This document shows positions 1 through 9,069 of a stretch of 43,026 nucleotides of DNA, piece by piece. Position 1 is the first letter of the stretch. The number at the start of each line of letters is the position of its first letter. The stretch is from an uncultured Clostridium sp. (lineage in GTDB: Bacteria > Bacillota > Clostridia > Lachnospirales > Lachnospiraceae): NCBI GenBank assembly GCA_938036545.1, contig CALHQJ010000129.1, positions 1-43,026 of the forward strand, in the 5' to 3' direction. The notes beneath the pieces were generated by a model. The model ran no database searches. It had not been told where the DNA came from and saw only the letters and a list, made by a program, of their open reading frames with translations. The position numbers were made by a program, and so were the translations under genes.

Positions 1-420
1 TTTATGGGGGCTGAAATTTCTTATTACAGCCGCAGCCGGAAGGAAGACGCAGAGGCGGCAGGAATGAAATATCAGCCGCTAGAGCAGCTGTTACAGGACA
101 GCCAGGTGGTATTTACCTGCTTGAATAAAAATGTTCTTCTGCTTCAGGAAAAGGAATTTGAAGCATTGGGAGATGGAAAAATTCTGTTTAACACATCCAT
201 TGGACCAGGGTTTGATTCAAAGGCCCTGGAAAACTGGGTAAACAGAGATGGCAATTACTTTTTCTGCGATACCAGGGCGGCAGCCGGTCCGGTCAGCGAC
301 GGATTTTTTGAACTGCCTCAGGTATCCTGCGTCAACATATCCGCCGGAAGAACCAGCCAGGCATTTGTACTGTTAAGCAAAAAGGTTTTGGATAATATCC
401 GCACATTTTTAGAGGATTAA
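1..420 (+). CDS. D-isomer 2-hydroxyacid dehydrogenase, NAD-binding part (5' truncated by window edge)
   Basis: The reading frame is open from base 1, so the gene starts upstream and only about the last 139 codons are present. The visible part resembles the second half of the Rossmann NAD-binding domain of D-isomer-specific 2-hydroxyacid dehydrogenases: a beta-strand followed by basic and serine residues (ISYYSRSRK) that would contact the cofactor ribose or phosphate, then VVFTCLNKN, then ILFNTSIGPGFD, which matches the family pattern of an N-T-[SA]-x-G-P/R loop. It ends at 420, 124 bases before nusB, from which it is separated by its own downstream promoter. The substrate cannot be told from this fragment; an unusual oxidoreductase or ketopantoate-type enzyme remains possible. 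Confidence 0.6.
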   Translation, partial: FMGAEISYYSRSRKEDAEAAGMKYQPLEQLLQDSQVVFTCLNKNVLLLQEKEFEALGDGKILFNTSIGPGFDSKALENWVNRDGNYFFCDTRAAAGPVSDGFFELPQVSCVNISAGRTSQAFVLLSKKVLDNIRTFLED

Positions 421-432
421 ACTTTTCGGATC

Positions 433-461
433 TTGTGAAAACAGCCGGATTTTGATATAAT
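433..461 (+). promoter_or_regulatory. sigma-A type promoter for the nusB-to-spoIVB block
   Basis: TTGTGA (433-438) and TATAAT (456-461) are separated by 17 bases, a near-ideal vegetative promoter. It lies between the end of the dehydrogenase gene and nusB, and would start RNA near 468. No other comparably good promoter was noticed before argR. Confidence 0.7.
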
Positions 462-468
462 ATTTCCA

Positions 469-514
469 AATGCCTATAAAATAACTTTGTTGCCAGGCTT
501 TTGGTGACGGCATT
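469..514 (+). promoter_or_regulatory. candidate leader hairpin upstream of nusB
   Basis: AATGCC (469-474) can pair with GGCATT (509-514), and inside it GTTGCCA (489-495) pairs with TGGTGAC (502-508), allowing two G-T pairs. An alternative pairing, CCTATAA (473-479) with TTATAGG (513-519), is mutually exclusive with the outer stem. The fold would begin almost at the predicted transcription start and end 17 bases before the nusB ribosome site. No T-tract follows, so this is not a terminator. The role is inference only. Confidence 0.35.
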
Positions 515-544
515 ATAGGAAGCTTACGTGCAGGAGGATTGAAC

Positions 545-988
545 ATGACCAGAAGAGAATTGCGGGAGCATTGCTTTAAGATGCTGTTCTGTGCAGATTT
601 TTACCAGGCAGAGGAAAAGGAAGAACAGTTAAAACAGTATTTCCTGGCTCCAGAGGAAGAAGCTGCAACTCCAGAGGGAGTTGACGAGATTTTGCACCGC
701 GTGGAATTAAAAGAAACAGAAGAAGAAACTCTTCTTCAAAGAGCAGAAAGCATTATGAGTAAAATTCCGGAATTGGATGAGAAAATAAATCAGGTAGCAG
801 AGGGATGGAAGACCAACCGCATGGGCAAGGTAGAACTGGCAATTCTTCGACTGGCTGTTTATGAGATGAAGTATGACGATCAGATTCCGGAAAAGGTAGC
901 AATTAATGAGGCGGTAGAACTGGCGAAGAAATTCGGCGGCAGCGATGCCCCTGCCTTTGTAAACGGCATTCTGGCAAAGCTGGTGTAA
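545..988 (+). CDS. nusB: transcription antitermination factor NusB
   Basis: This 147-residue protein is an all-helical NusB-family factor. NusB with NusE (S10) binds boxA RNA and helps RNA polymerase resist termination in rRNA operons. The start MTRRELREHCFKMLF, the central KIPELDEKINQVAEGW and the C-terminal VAINEAVELAKKFGG followed by FVNGILAKLV are characteristic and the length is typical. I chose ATG 545 because AGGAGG at 532-537 sits seven bases upstream; an in-frame TTG at 539 is too close to that site. It is the first gene of the block and ends one base before xseA, as is common in Firmicutes, where nusB-xseA-xseB-ispA-dxs are often linked. Confidence 0.95.
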   Translation: MTRRELREHCFKMLFCADFYQAEEKEEQLKQYFLAPEEEAATPEGVDEILHRVELKETEEETLLQRAESIMSKIPELDEKINQVAEGWKTNRMGKVELAILRLAVYEMKYDDQIPEKVAINEAVELAKKFGGSDAPAFVNGILAKLV

Positions 989-989
989 A

Positions 990-2213
990 ATGGCTGGAAT
1001 TTACAGCGTTTCTCAGGTAAACAGCTATATCAGGAACATGTTTTCCCAGGATTTTGCCTTAAACAGAATTTCCATAAAAGGCGAGGTGTCAAACTGCAAA
1101 TACCACACGTCCGGCCATATTTATTTTACATTAAAAGATAAAACCAGCGCCATCTCAGCGGTTATGTTTGCAGGCCAGAGAAAAGGCCTGGCTTTTCAGC
1201 TGCGGGACGGCCAGCAGGTAGTGGCCAGTGGAAATGTAGATGTTTATGAGAGAGACGGAAAGTACCAGCTCTATGCCAGGGAGATTGCCCTGGACGGAGC
1301 TGGTGACTTATTTAAGAGGTTTGAAGCCCTCAGAGATCAGCTGGAAGAGATGGGGATGTTTGACTCTCAGTATAAGAGACCCATTCCCAGATATGCAAAG
1401 ACAATTGGTATCGTAACGGCAAGCACCGGAGCTGCCATTCGGGACATTATGAATATTGCCCAAAGGCGCAATCCCTATGTCCAGCTGATTCTATGTCAAG
1501 CTCAGGTTCAGGGAGAAAATGCCAAATACAGCATTGTAAGGGCCATACAGCGTCTGGACAGCATGGGGCTGGATATTTTGATAGTGGGAAGAGGCGGAGG
1601 TTCCATAGAAGATTTATGGGCCTTTAATGAAGAAATGGTGGCAAGAGCCATTTTTGCCTGCAAAACTCCGGTGATTTCAGCTGTAGGCCATGAGACGGAC
1701 GTGACCATTGCAGATTATGTGGCGGATATGAGAGCGCCTACGCCTTCAGCAGCGGCAGAACTGGCAGTATTTGACTACCGGCAGTTTGCAGAACAGACAG
1801 AAGGGTATCGACAGGCTCTTATCCGATCCGCTGAGAGACAGGTGGAGAAAAACCGCTACCGTACCAGCGAATACCGTTACCGCCTGAGCTTAAAGCATCC
1901 GCAGAAAAAGCTGGATGACAGACGGCAGAGGGCAGCGGATATGGAAGAGCAGATGAACCGTCTGATGAAGGAAAAGCTGCTGGAAGCCAGGCACAGGCTG
2001 GCTTTGCTGTCAGGCCGTTTATCCGGCGTCTCTCCGCTGGAAAAATTAAGCCAGGGCTATGGATTTATAAGCGGAAGCGATAAGAAAAAGATTGTGTCTG
2101 TCCATCAGGTAAAGCAGGGGGACAGGATTGATATATATGTGCAGGACGGTAAGATTGGCGCCAGGGTAGAGACCGCAGAAGATACCGGACTGTACTGCCA
2201 TAAGGAGCAGTAA
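990..2213 (+). CDS. xseA: exodeoxyribonuclease VII large subunit
   Basis: XseA is the catalytic subunit of exonuclease VII, which degrades single-stranded DNA from either end into short oligonucleotides and acts in the cytoplasm with several copies of XseB. The 407-residue product has the N-terminal OB fold (about residues 5-105, SVSQVNSYIRNMF and GHIYFTLKD) and then the catalytic domain, with KTIGIVTASTGAAIRDI, the glycine-rich IVGRGGGSIEDLWAFNEE and ISAVGHETDVTIADYVAD, followed by a long charged helical region and a short C-terminal barrel (EKLSQGYGFI). The start lies one base after the nusB stop, and the stop directly abuts the xseB start, pointing to translational coupling. Confidence 0.95.
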   Translation: MAGIYSVSQVNSYIRNMFSQDFALNRISIKGEVSNCKYHTSGHIYFTLKDKTSAISAVMFAGQRKGLAFQLRDGQQVVASGNVDVYERDGKYQLYAREIALDGAGDLFKRFEALRDQLEEMGMFDSQYKRPIPRYAKTIGIVTASTGAAIRDIMNIAQRRNPYVQLILCQAQVQGENAKYSIVRAIQRLDSMGLDILIVGRGGGSIEDLWAFNEEMVARAIFACKTPVISAVGHETDVTIADYVADMRAPTPSAAAELAVFDYRQFAEQTEGYRQALIRSAERQVEKNRYRTSEYRYRLSLKHPQKKLDDRRQRAADMEEQMNRLMKEKLLEARHRLALLSGRLSGVSPLEKLSQGYGFISGSDKKKIVSVHQVKQGDRIDIYVQDGKIGARVETAEDTGLYCHKEQ

Positions 2214-2432
2214 ATGAACGAGGAATTAACCATTGAAGAGACCTTTGAACTGTTAGAGGAAGTACTTGGCAAAATGGAAGAACGAGATATTTCCCTGGAA
2301 GAGAGCTTTGCCTGCTATGAAAAAGGCATGAAGCTTGTAAAGGCCTGCAATGATAAGATCGATAAAGTAGAAAAACAGATTATTGTACTCAGTGAGGAAC
2401 AGGGAGATGAAGGAAATGAACCTGGAACTTGA
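2214..2432 (+). CDS. xseB: exodeoxyribonuclease VII small subunit
   Basis: The 72-residue product is a helical hairpin of the XseB family, which wraps the coiled-coil region of XseA in exonuclease VII. The motif pattern TIEETFELLEEVLGKME, then ISLEESFACYEKGMKLVK and CNDKIDKVEKQI, is diagnostic. ATG follows the xseA TAA with no gap, so translation is probably coupled. Its 3' end overlaps the start of the prenyltransferase gene by about 26 bases. Length and position are normal for the family. Confidence 0.93.
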   Translation: MNEELTIEETFELLEEVLGKMEERDISLEESFACYEKGMKLVKACNDKIDKVEKQIIVLSEEQGDEGNEPGT

Positions 2433-3297
2433 AATGCGCATCAGGGAGGTAGAAGAGATTATTTACCGCTATCTTCCCGAAGAAACCGGACATCAGAAAA
2501 CCATTTTTGAGGCTATGAACTACAGCATGAAGGCTGGAGGAAAGCGCCTCCGCCCACTTCTGATGCAGGAGGTCTGCCGGTTGTTTGGCGGTTTCCTGAA
2601 AGAGACAGAACCTTTTATGGCCGCCATTGAGATGATTCACACATCGTCTTTAATCCATGACGACCTTCCATGTATGGACAACGATCAATACCGCAGGGGA
2701 AAAAAGAGTACCTGGGCAGCTTATGGAGAGGACATGGGAGTATTAGCCGGAGACGGCTTGATTGTGTATGCGTTTGAAACGGCTTGCCGGGCATTTTCCA
2801 TTTCTGCGCATCCTGAGCGGGTAGGACGGGCTATTGAGATTTTAGCGGCGAAAACCGGCATATACGGTATGATCGGCGGACAGACAGTAGATGTGGAACT
2901 GACCAACCAGCCGATTCCGGAAGAAAAACTGGATTTCATTTACCGTTTAAAGACAGGAGCCCTGTTAGAGGCCTCTATGATGATAGGAGCCGTCCTGGCA
3001 GGAGCAGATGAAACGTCCATAAAGCTGACAGAAAAAGCGGCGTCTGAAATCGGAGTGGCTTTTCAGATTCAGGATGATATATTAGATGTAACCAGCAGTC
3101 AGGAAGTTTTGGGAAAACCGGTTTTAAGTGATGAAAAGAACTGCAAAACCACCTATGTTACCTTAAAAGGACTGGAGCAGGCAAAAGAAGATGTAGCAAG
3201 GATTTCCCAGTCGGCAATTGAGGATATAAAAGCCCTTCCTGGAGAAAATAGATTTTTAGAAGAACTGGTAGCCATGCTGGTGACCAGAGAAAAATAA
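2407..3297 (+). CDS. ispA: polyprenyl synthetase, farnesyl/geranyl diphosphate synthase type
   Basis: This trans-prenyltransferase condenses isopentenyl diphosphate with allylic diphosphates to make C15 or similar precursors for undecaprenol and quinone-like lipids. Both aspartate-rich Mg-binding motifs are present: DDLPCMDND near residue 85 and DDILD near residue 223, along with GGKRLRPLL near residue 45 and GGQTVDVE near 158. The 296-residue length fits the IspA group. Start is ambiguous between ATG 2407 (GAGGA eight bases upstream) and ATG 2416 (AGGGAG nine bases upstream); I give the longer form. It overlaps xseB and is followed eight bases later by dxs, so isoprenoid genes are co-transcribed. 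Confidence 0.92.
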   Translation: MKEMNLELEMRIREVEEIIYRYLPEETGHQKTIFEAMNYSMKAGGKRLRPLLMQEVCRLFGGFLKETEPFMAAIEMIHTSSLIHDDLPCMDNDQYRRGKKSTWAAYGEDMGVLAGDGLIVYAFETACRAFSISAHPERVGRAIEILAAKTGIYGMIGGQTVDVELTNQPIPEEKLDFIYRLKTGALLEASMMIGAVLAGADETSIKLTEKAASEIGVAFQIQDDILDVTSSQEVLGKPVLSDEKNCKTTYVTLKGLEQAKEDVARISQSAIEDIKALPGENRFLEELVAMLVTREK

Positions 3298-3305
3298 GGA
3301 GCGCC

Positions 3306-5162
3306 ATGATACTGGAACAGATAACAAGCCCGCAGGATGTGAAAAATCTGAGCCAGGAGGAACTGATTACCCTGGCGGCGGAGATACGGGCATTTCTGAT
3401 AGAAAAAATCAGCCATACAGGCGGCCATCTGGCTTCCAATCTGGGAGTCGTGGAGCTGACCCTGGCTATGCATAAGGCGCTGGATCTTCCAAAGGACAAG
3501 ATTATCTGGGATGTAGGACACCAGTCTTATACCCATAAGATTTTAAGCGGAAGGAAGGATGCCTTCGACGAGCTGCGCCAATACGGAGGATTAAGCGGCT
3601 TTCCAAAACGAAAGGAAAGCCCTTATGACGCCTTTGATACGGGACACAGCTCTACGTCCATTTCTGCAGGACTGGGAATTGCTCAGGCCAGGGATCTTCT
3701 GGATGAGGACTATACCGTGGTTTCCGTAATCGGAGACGGAGCCCTGACAGGAGGCATGGCATATGAGGCTCTTAACAATGCAGCCAGGATTCAGAAAAAT
3801 TTCATTATTGTTTTAAATGATAATAAGATGTCCATTTCCGAGAATGTTGGAGGAATGTCCAGATATTTAAGCGGACTGAGAACCGGAGAAGGGTACAATG
3901 ACCTGAAAAAGTGGGTCAATGATACCCTGGATAAAATACCGGGCGGACAGCCGATTATTGATAAAATCAAACGCACGAAAAATGGCATTAAACAGCTGTT
4001 TATTCCGGGAATGCTGTTTGAAAACATGGGAATTACGTATTTAGGTCCTGTAGACGGCCACGACATCCGCCAGCTTTGCAGGACCTTTCAGGAGGCAAAG
4101 CGGCTGGATCATGCCGTTCTGGTGCATGTTATTACCAAAAAAGGAAAGGGGTACCGGCCGGCTGAAAAAAATCCTTCCCATTTCCACGGGGTGGAGCCTT
4201 TCGACATTGTCACTGGAAAGTCTTTAAAAAAGAAAACCAGGCCGTCTTATACGGATATTTTTTCCAGAACCATATGCCGTCTGGGAGAAAGCCATCCAAA
4301 TCTGGTAACCGTAACGGCTGCAATGCCGGATGGTACGGGATTAAAAAAATTCGGAGAGAAATTCCCTGATCGGTTTTTTGATGTGGGAATTGCAGAGGCT
4401 CATGCAGTTACTTCTGCAGCAGGCATGGCAGCAGGAGGCCTGAAACCGGTAGTAGCGGTATATTCTTCCTTCCTTCAGAGAGGATTTGACCAGATTCTCC
4501 ATGACGTCTGCATTCAGAATCTTCCGGTTGTATTTGCCGTAGACCGGGCAGGACTGGTGGGAAGCGACGGAGAGACGCATCAGGGGATTTTTGACATCAG
4601 TTACCTGACCATGATTCCAAATATGACGGTAATGGCTCCCAAAAACCGCTGGGAACTGGCAGATATGATTGAATTTGCAGTGGAGTATGACGGCCCCATT
4701 GCAGTACGTTACCCAAGGGGAGAGGCCTATGAGGGCTTAAAAGAACTGCGGGCGCCCATTGAGTACGGAAAAGGAGAAATGCTGTTTGAGGAGCGGGAGT
4801 TTGCACTTTTAGCAGCAGGAAGCATGGTCAGCACAGGAGAACATGTTCGGGAAAAATTAAAAGCAGCGGGACATGACTGTTCCCTGGCAAATGTAAGATT
4901 TGTAAAACCCATTGACACAGAACTTCTGGACAGGCTTGCCGAAAAGCATTCCACCATTGTCACCATGGAAGAAAATGTGCTTCAAGGCGGCTTTGGACTG
5001 GCAGCCTCAGCGTATTTAAACAGCCACTATCCAGAGATACAGGTAATCAACATTGCCCTTCCGGACGCTTATGTGGAACATGGAAACGTGTCTCTGCTTC
5101 GATCCGGCTTGGGAATTGACAGTGATTCCATTGTAAAAAAATTATTGGCAGCGGAGCATTAA
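3306..5162 (+). CDS. dxs: 1-deoxy-D-xylulose-5-phosphate synthase
   Basis: Dxs joins pyruvate and glyceraldehyde 3-phosphate with thiamine diphosphate, the first step of the non-mevalonate isoprenoid pathway. At 618 residues it has the expected three transketolase-like domains: the TPP-binding GDGALTGGMAYEALN (from about residue 143), a KGKGYRPAE stretch in the linker, the pyrimidine domain with the catalytic glutamate in GIAEAHA (about residue 364) and DRAGLVGSDGETHQG, and the C-terminal transketolase domain with EENVLQGGFG. AAGGAG precedes ATG 3306. It follows ispA, so two steps of the same pathway are adjacent, and is followed three bases later by tlyA. Confidence 0.96.
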   Translation: MILEQITSPQDVKNLSQEELITLAAEIRAFLIEKISHTGGHLASNLGVVELTLAMHKALDLPKDKIIWDVGHQSYTHKILSGRKDAFDELRQYGGLSGFPKRKESPYDAFDTGHSSTSISAGLGIAQARDLLDEDYTVVSVIGDGALTGGMAYEALNNAARIQKNFIIVLNDNKMSISENVGGMSRYLSGLRTGEGYNDLKKWVNDTLDKIPGGQPIIDKIKRTKNGIKQLFIPGMLFENMGITYLGPVDGHDIRQLCRTFQEAKRLDHAVLVHVITKKGKGYRPAEKNPSHFHGVEPFDIVTGKSLKKKTRPSYTDIFSRTICRLGESHPNLVTVTAAMPDGTGLKKFGEKFPDRFFDVGIAEAHAVTSAAGMAAGGLKPVVAVYSSFLQRGFDQILHDVCIQNLPVVFAVDRAGLVGSDGETHQGIFDISYLTMIPNMTVMAPKNRWELADMIEFAVEYDGPIAVRYPRGEAYEGLKELRAPIEYGKGEMLFEEREFALLAAGSMVSTGEHVREKLKAAGHDCSLANVRFVKPIDTELLDRLAEKHSTIVTMEENVLQGGFGLAASAYLNSHYPEIQVINIALPDAYVEHGNVSLLRSGLGIDSDSIVKKLLAAEH

Positions 5163-5165
5163 AGA

Positions 5166-5975
5166 ATGAAAGAACGATTAGACGTACTATTAGTAAAGCG
5201 CAACCTGGCCGAGTCCAGAGAAAAGGCAAAGGCCATTATTATGTCCGGTATTGTCTATGTAGACGGGCAGAAAGAAGATAAGGCAGGAACTGCATTTGAG
5301 GAAACGGTTCAGATTGAGGTTCGGGGAAATACATTAAAATATGTCAGCCGAGGCGGATTAAAGCTGGAAAAGGCCATGACCAATTTCGGACTGACATTAG
5401 ACGGGAAAATCTGTATGGACGTAGGATCTTCTACCGGAGGTTTTACAGACTGTATGCTTCAAAACGGGGCGGTGAAGGTTTATTCGGTAGACGTTGGACA
5501 CGGCCAGCTGGCATGGAAACTTCGGAACGATGAACGGGTAGTCTGCATGGAAAAGACCAATATCCGTTATGTGACAAGGGAAGACATACCCGATCCCATT
5601 GATTTTTCCTCTATTGACGTATCCTTCATTTCCCTTACCAAGGTATTGGGTCCGGTTAAGGCGCTGCTGACAGAAAACGGACAGGTCGTGTGCCTGATTA
5701 AGCCCCAATTTGAAGCGGGAAGAGAAAAAGTCGGAAAAAAAGGCGTTGTACGGGATAAAAAGGTTCATCTGGAAGTAATTGAAATGGTAATTGCCTATGC
5801 AGAAAGCATTGGATTTGATATATTAAATCTGGAGTACTCTCCTATCCGAGGACCGGAAGGGAATATTGAATACCTGCTTTATTTGGGAAACCGTCCAGAA
5901 GGGCAGGCTCCGGCAATTCCTGAGAATCCGGTGCGTCCGGAAGAGGTGGTTGAAAAATCCCACGAAAATCTGTAG
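5166..5975 (+). CDS. tlyA: TlyA family rRNA (cytidine-2'-O)-methyltransferase
   Basis: The 269-residue product has an N-terminal S4 RNA-binding domain (about residues 3-60, ERLDVLLVKRNLAESREKAK and GIVYVDGQ) and an FtsJ-like SAM methyltransferase domain from about residue 75, with the SAM loop CMDVGSSTGGFTDCML and KPQFEAGR. TlyA proteins 2'-O-methylate rRNA cytidines; they are often misnamed hemolysin A. The gene lies three bases after dxs, a common clostridial order (dxs-tlyA-nadK-argR-recN). Target sites here are by family inference. A hairpin-like GCAGAA/TTCTGC stretch follows the stop before nadK. Confidence 0.9.
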   Translation: MKERLDVLLVKRNLAESREKAKAIIMSGIVYVDGQKEDKAGTAFEETVQIEVRGNTLKYVSRGGLKLEKAMTNFGLTLDGKICMDVGSSTGGFTDCMLQNGAVKVYSVDVGHGQLAWKLRNDERVVCMEKTNIRYVTREDIPDPIDFSSIDVSFISLTKVLGPVKALLTENGQVVCLIKPQFEAGREKVGKKGVVRDKKVHLEVIEMVIAYAESIGFDILNLEYSPIRGPEGNIEYLLYLGNRPEGQAPAIPENPVRPEEVVEKSHENL

Positions 5976-6030
5976 AACGCAGAAGTTCTGCAGTTTAAGC
6001 TAAAACGTGTAAGATAAAGCCTGGAGGATT

Positions 6031-6876
6031 ATGAACAATTTTTACATCATAGCAAACTCAAATAAGCGAGATCATATCTGGCAGACCGTAGAAGAAACAG
6101 AAGGGTATTTAAAGCGTCACGGAGCATTCTGCCTGGTTCAGGATCAGGATTTTAAAAAAGATTCCGGCCGTTATACAGACGCTTCCCTGGTGCCGGAGAA
6201 CATAGACTGCGTTATTACCATTGGCGGAGACGGAACCCTGATCCAGGCAGCCAGGGATTTGGCAGGGCGGGATATCCCTTTAATCGGAATTAACCAGGGC
6301 CATTTGGGATACCTGACCCAGGTAAGGAGTAAAGAAGACATTCCCAGTATGGCAGACGCTTTATTATCAGAACGCTATCAGATTGAAAATCGGATGATGC
6401 TGGATGGGAAAATCCTGCGTCAGGGAAAGAAAATCGCATCGGATATTGCGTTAAATGAGATTGTTTTAACTCATAGAAATACTATCCAGATCCTCCGCTT
6501 TGGAGTCTATGTAAACGGCGAATTTTTAAACCAGTATACAGCCGACGGCCTGATTGCGGCCACCCCTACCGGATCCACGGCTTATAACCTGTCAGCAGGG
6601 GGGCCGATTATAGCGCCGAATGCAGCCATGACAGTGCTGACGCCTATTTGTTCCCATGCGCTAAATGCCAGAAGCATTGTGCTTTCGGCAGAGGATGAAA
6701 TTTGCATAGAAGTTCAGGAGGGACTGCAGGCAGCCGTATTTGACGGAGATACTATTGTACAACTGGAACAGGGGGATCAGCTCATAATCCGTAAATCCAG
6801 CCAGGTTACCAGGCTGGTGCGCTTAAAGCAAATATCCTTCTTAGAGAATTTAAGCAGCATGTTAAATGTGACGTGA
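6031..6876 (+). CDS. nadK: NAD kinase
   Basis: NadK phosphorylates NAD to NADP. The 281-residue protein has the GGDGT motif (ITIGGDGTLIQAAR, about residues 65-78), the NEIVLTHRN segment and the glycine-rich DGLIAATPTGSTAYNLSAGGP in the C-terminal domain, all characteristic of the ATP-NAD kinase family. GGAGG stands only three bases before ATG 6031, which is tight but no other start fits the family better. It lies between tlyA and argR in the usual Firmicutes order. Confidence 0.95.
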   Translation: MNNFYIIANSNKRDHIWQTVEETEGYLKRHGAFCLVQDQDFKKDSGRYTDASLVPENIDCVITIGGDGTLIQAARDLAGRDIPLIGINQGHLGYLTQVRSKEDIPSMADALLSERYQIENRMMLDGKILRQGKKIASDIALNEIVLTHRNTIQILRFGVYVNGEFLNQYTADGLIAATPTGSTAYNLSAGGPIIAPNAAMTVLTPICSHALNARSIVLSAEDEICIEVQEGLQAAVFDGDTIVQLEQGDQLIIRKSSQVTRLVRLKQISFLENLSSMLNVT

Positions 6877-6928
6877 CGTTTAATTTGGCATAATAGCAAA
6901 GACCCGTATAAGGGGCAGGAGGACGCAG

Positions 6929-7378
6929 ATGAAGGTAGAAAGACACAGTAAGATCGTAGAACTGATTGGAAAATATTCCATTGAAACCCAGGAAGAATTA
7001 GCGGATTATTTAAATAAAGCAGGTTTTAACGTAACTCAGGCTACAGTTTCCAGAGACATCAGAGAATTAAAACTGACGAAGATTCAGGGGGAAAACGGCA
7101 AGCAGCGCTATGTGGTTTTAAAGCCTCAGGGAACGTTCAGCGACAAGTATATCCGAATCCTTCGGGATGGATTTTCCAGCATGGATATGGCCCAGAATAT
7201 TTTGGTTATCAAGACGGTTTCCGGCATGGCTATGGCGGTAGCGGCAGCTCTCGACGCCATTCATTTCCATGAGATTGTAGGCTGTATTGCAGGAGATGAT
7301 ACCATTATGTGTGCAGTCAGAAGCGTAGATGATACTATACTGGTTATGGATAAGATACGGAAATTGATTGCAGAGTAG
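6929..7378 (+). CDS. argR: arginine repressor ArgR
   Basis: The 149-residue product has the winged-helix N-terminal domain of ArgR/AhrC (VERHSKIVELIGKYSIETQ, then TQATVSRDIRELKLTKI) and the C-terminal arginine-binding/oligomerisation domain with AMAVAAALDA and the GDDTIMCAVRS motif. It senses arginine and represses biosynthetic genes, or activates catabolic ones. AGGAGG (6917-6922) lies six bases before ATG 6929. No arginine genes are in the window; argR next to recN is standard in Firmicutes. Confidence 0.95.
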   Translation: MKVERHSKIVELIGKYSIETQEELADYLNKAGFNVTQATVSRDIRELKLTKIQGENGKQRYVVLKPQGTFSDKYIRILRDGFSSMDMAQNILVIKTVSGMAMAVAAALDAIHFHEIVGCIAGDDTIMCAVRSVDDTILVMDKIRKLIAE

Positions 7379-7389
7379 GAGGCTGGTGT

Positions 7390-9057
7390 ATGCTGTTAGA
7401 ATTACATGTGAGAAATCTGGCCCTGATTGAAAAGGCAGACATTGAATTTACAGAGGGCCTCAATATTCTCACCGGTGAAACAGGTGCAGGAAAGTCTATT
7501 ATTATTGGATCAGTCAACATGGCCCTGGGCGGAAAAACCTCCAGGGACAGTATCCGCCATGGAGCGGACAGCGCTTATATTGAATTGCTGTTTTCTGTCA
7601 CAGATCCTTTGAAAATACAGGCATTAAAAGCATTAGACGTAGAGCCGGATCAGGATGGAACCCTGATTATTTCCAGAAAAATCATGGCTTCCAGAAGTAC
7701 TTCCAAGATTAATGATGAGACGGTAACCAGCAGCCGTTTAAAGGCGATTACCGGTTTGCTGTTAGACATTCATGGACAGCATGAACACCAGTCCCTTCTT
7801 CACAAATCCAAACATCTGGAAATTCTGGACGCATATCTTTGCGACAAAACCCACCAGATAAAACAGAAAATAGGAGAAGAATACCTTCAATACCAGGAAC
7901 TAAAAAAGAAACTGGAAAGCTTCAGCCTGGACAGGGAAGGACAGATTCGGGAGGCAGATTTCTGCCGGTTTGAAATCGAAGAAATCCAGCAGGCTGCAAT
8001 GAAAGAAGGCGAGGAAGAAGAACTGGCTCATCAGTACCGTCGGTTCCTCCATTCTAAGAAAATTATGGAAGGGCTGTCTACTGCCTATGAGGCGGTTCAA
8101 AATGACGGAATCAGCAGGGCTCTCAGAGAAGTTGATACGATTTTTCAGTATGACGAAGAGGGACTTTCCAGTATTAAAAGCCAGTTAAATGACTTGGAAG
8201 GTCTGTTAAGCGACGCCGGATGGGAGATTTCTTCCTATATGGAGAAGATGGCTTTTGACGAGCAAAGCTTTCGGGAAACAGAAGAACGGCTGGATTTGAT
8301 TCGAGGGTTAATGGCAAAATACGGAGGCAGCGCAGAAGCAGTTTTAAAGAATCTGGAAGAAAAGAAAAAGAGATTGGAAGAACTGGAAAATTATGACAGA
8401 ATCCGGCAGGAAGTGGAAGAAGAACTGAGAGAACGGGAACATCAATTAGAAGAATTGTGTCAACACTTATCTCAGATACGAAAAAAGGGAGCAGAAGAAT
8501 TAAGCCAAAAAATTTATGAAGCCCTTCAGGATTTAAACTTTATGAATGTGGAGTTTACCATTGAAATTACCCGTCTTCCCCACTTTACAGCCAATGGATT
8601 TGATGAAGCAGAATTTAAAATATCAGCCAATACGGGAGAACCGGCCAGAGCCTTGAAAGATGTGGCTTCCGGTGGCGAATTATCGAGAATCATGCTGGCA
8701 ATCAAGGCAGTTTTGGCGGATACAGACCAAATTCCAACCTTGATTTTCGATGAGATTGATACGGGAATCAGCGGCCGCACAGCCCAAAAAGTATCGGAAA
8801 AGCTTTCCTATATTGCAAAGAACCATCAGGTAATCTGCATTACCCACCTGCCTCAGATTGCGGCCATGGCAGACAGCCATTTTGAGATTTTTAAAGACGC
8901 AAAGGAGGGCCGGACCGTAACCACAATCACACGTTTAGGAGAAACAGAAATGGTGCGGGAACTGGCAAGGCTTTTAGGAGGAGCAGAAATTACTGAAACC
9001 GTTTTACACAGCGCTGCCGAGATGAAAAAATTGGCAGATCAAACAAAACAAAGATGA
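7390..9057 (+). CDS. recN: DNA repair protein RecN
   Basis: RecN is an SMC-like ATPase acting early in double-strand break repair. The 555-residue protein has Walker A GETGAGKS at residues 29-36, a long coiled-coil middle rich in Glu, Lys and Leu (about residues 150-390), the signature VASGGELSRIMLA and Walker B LIFDEIDTGISG near residue 450, then a THLPQIA D-loop segment. Length is typical. It starts 12 bases after argR. The next gene, spoIVB, is also its usual clostridial neighbour. Confidence 0.95.
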   Translation: MLLELHVRNLALIEKADIEFTEGLNILTGETGAGKSIIIGSVNMALGGKTSRDSIRHGADSAYIELLFSVTDPLKIQALKALDVEPDQDGTLIISRKIMASRSTSKINDETVTSSRLKAITGLLLDIHGQHEHQSLLHKSKHLEILDAYLCDKTHQIKQKIGEEYLQYQELKKKLESFSLDREGQIREADFCRFEIEEIQQAAMKEGEEEELAHQYRRFLHSKKIMEGLSTAYEAVQNDGISRALREVDTIFQYDEEGLSSIKSQLNDLEGLLSDAGWEISSYMEKMAFDEQSFRETEERLDLIRGLMAKYGGSAEAVLKNLEEKKKRLEELENYDRIRQEVEEELREREHQLEELCQHLSQIRKKGAEELSQKIYEALQDLNFMNVEFTIEITRLPHFTANGFDEAEFKISANTGEPARALKDVASGGELSRIMLAIKAVLADTDQIPTLIFDEIDTGISGRTAQKVSEKLSYIAKNHQVICITHLPQIAAMADSHFEIFKDAKEGRTVTTITRLGETEMVRELARLLGGAEITETVLHSAAEMKKLADQTKQR

Positions 9058-9069
9058 CAAACTCTGACA

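Noticed and set aside
3153..3536. 127-residue - frame over ispA and dxs
   Set aside because: It is antisense to two strongly conserved genes and has no ribosome site or known motif.
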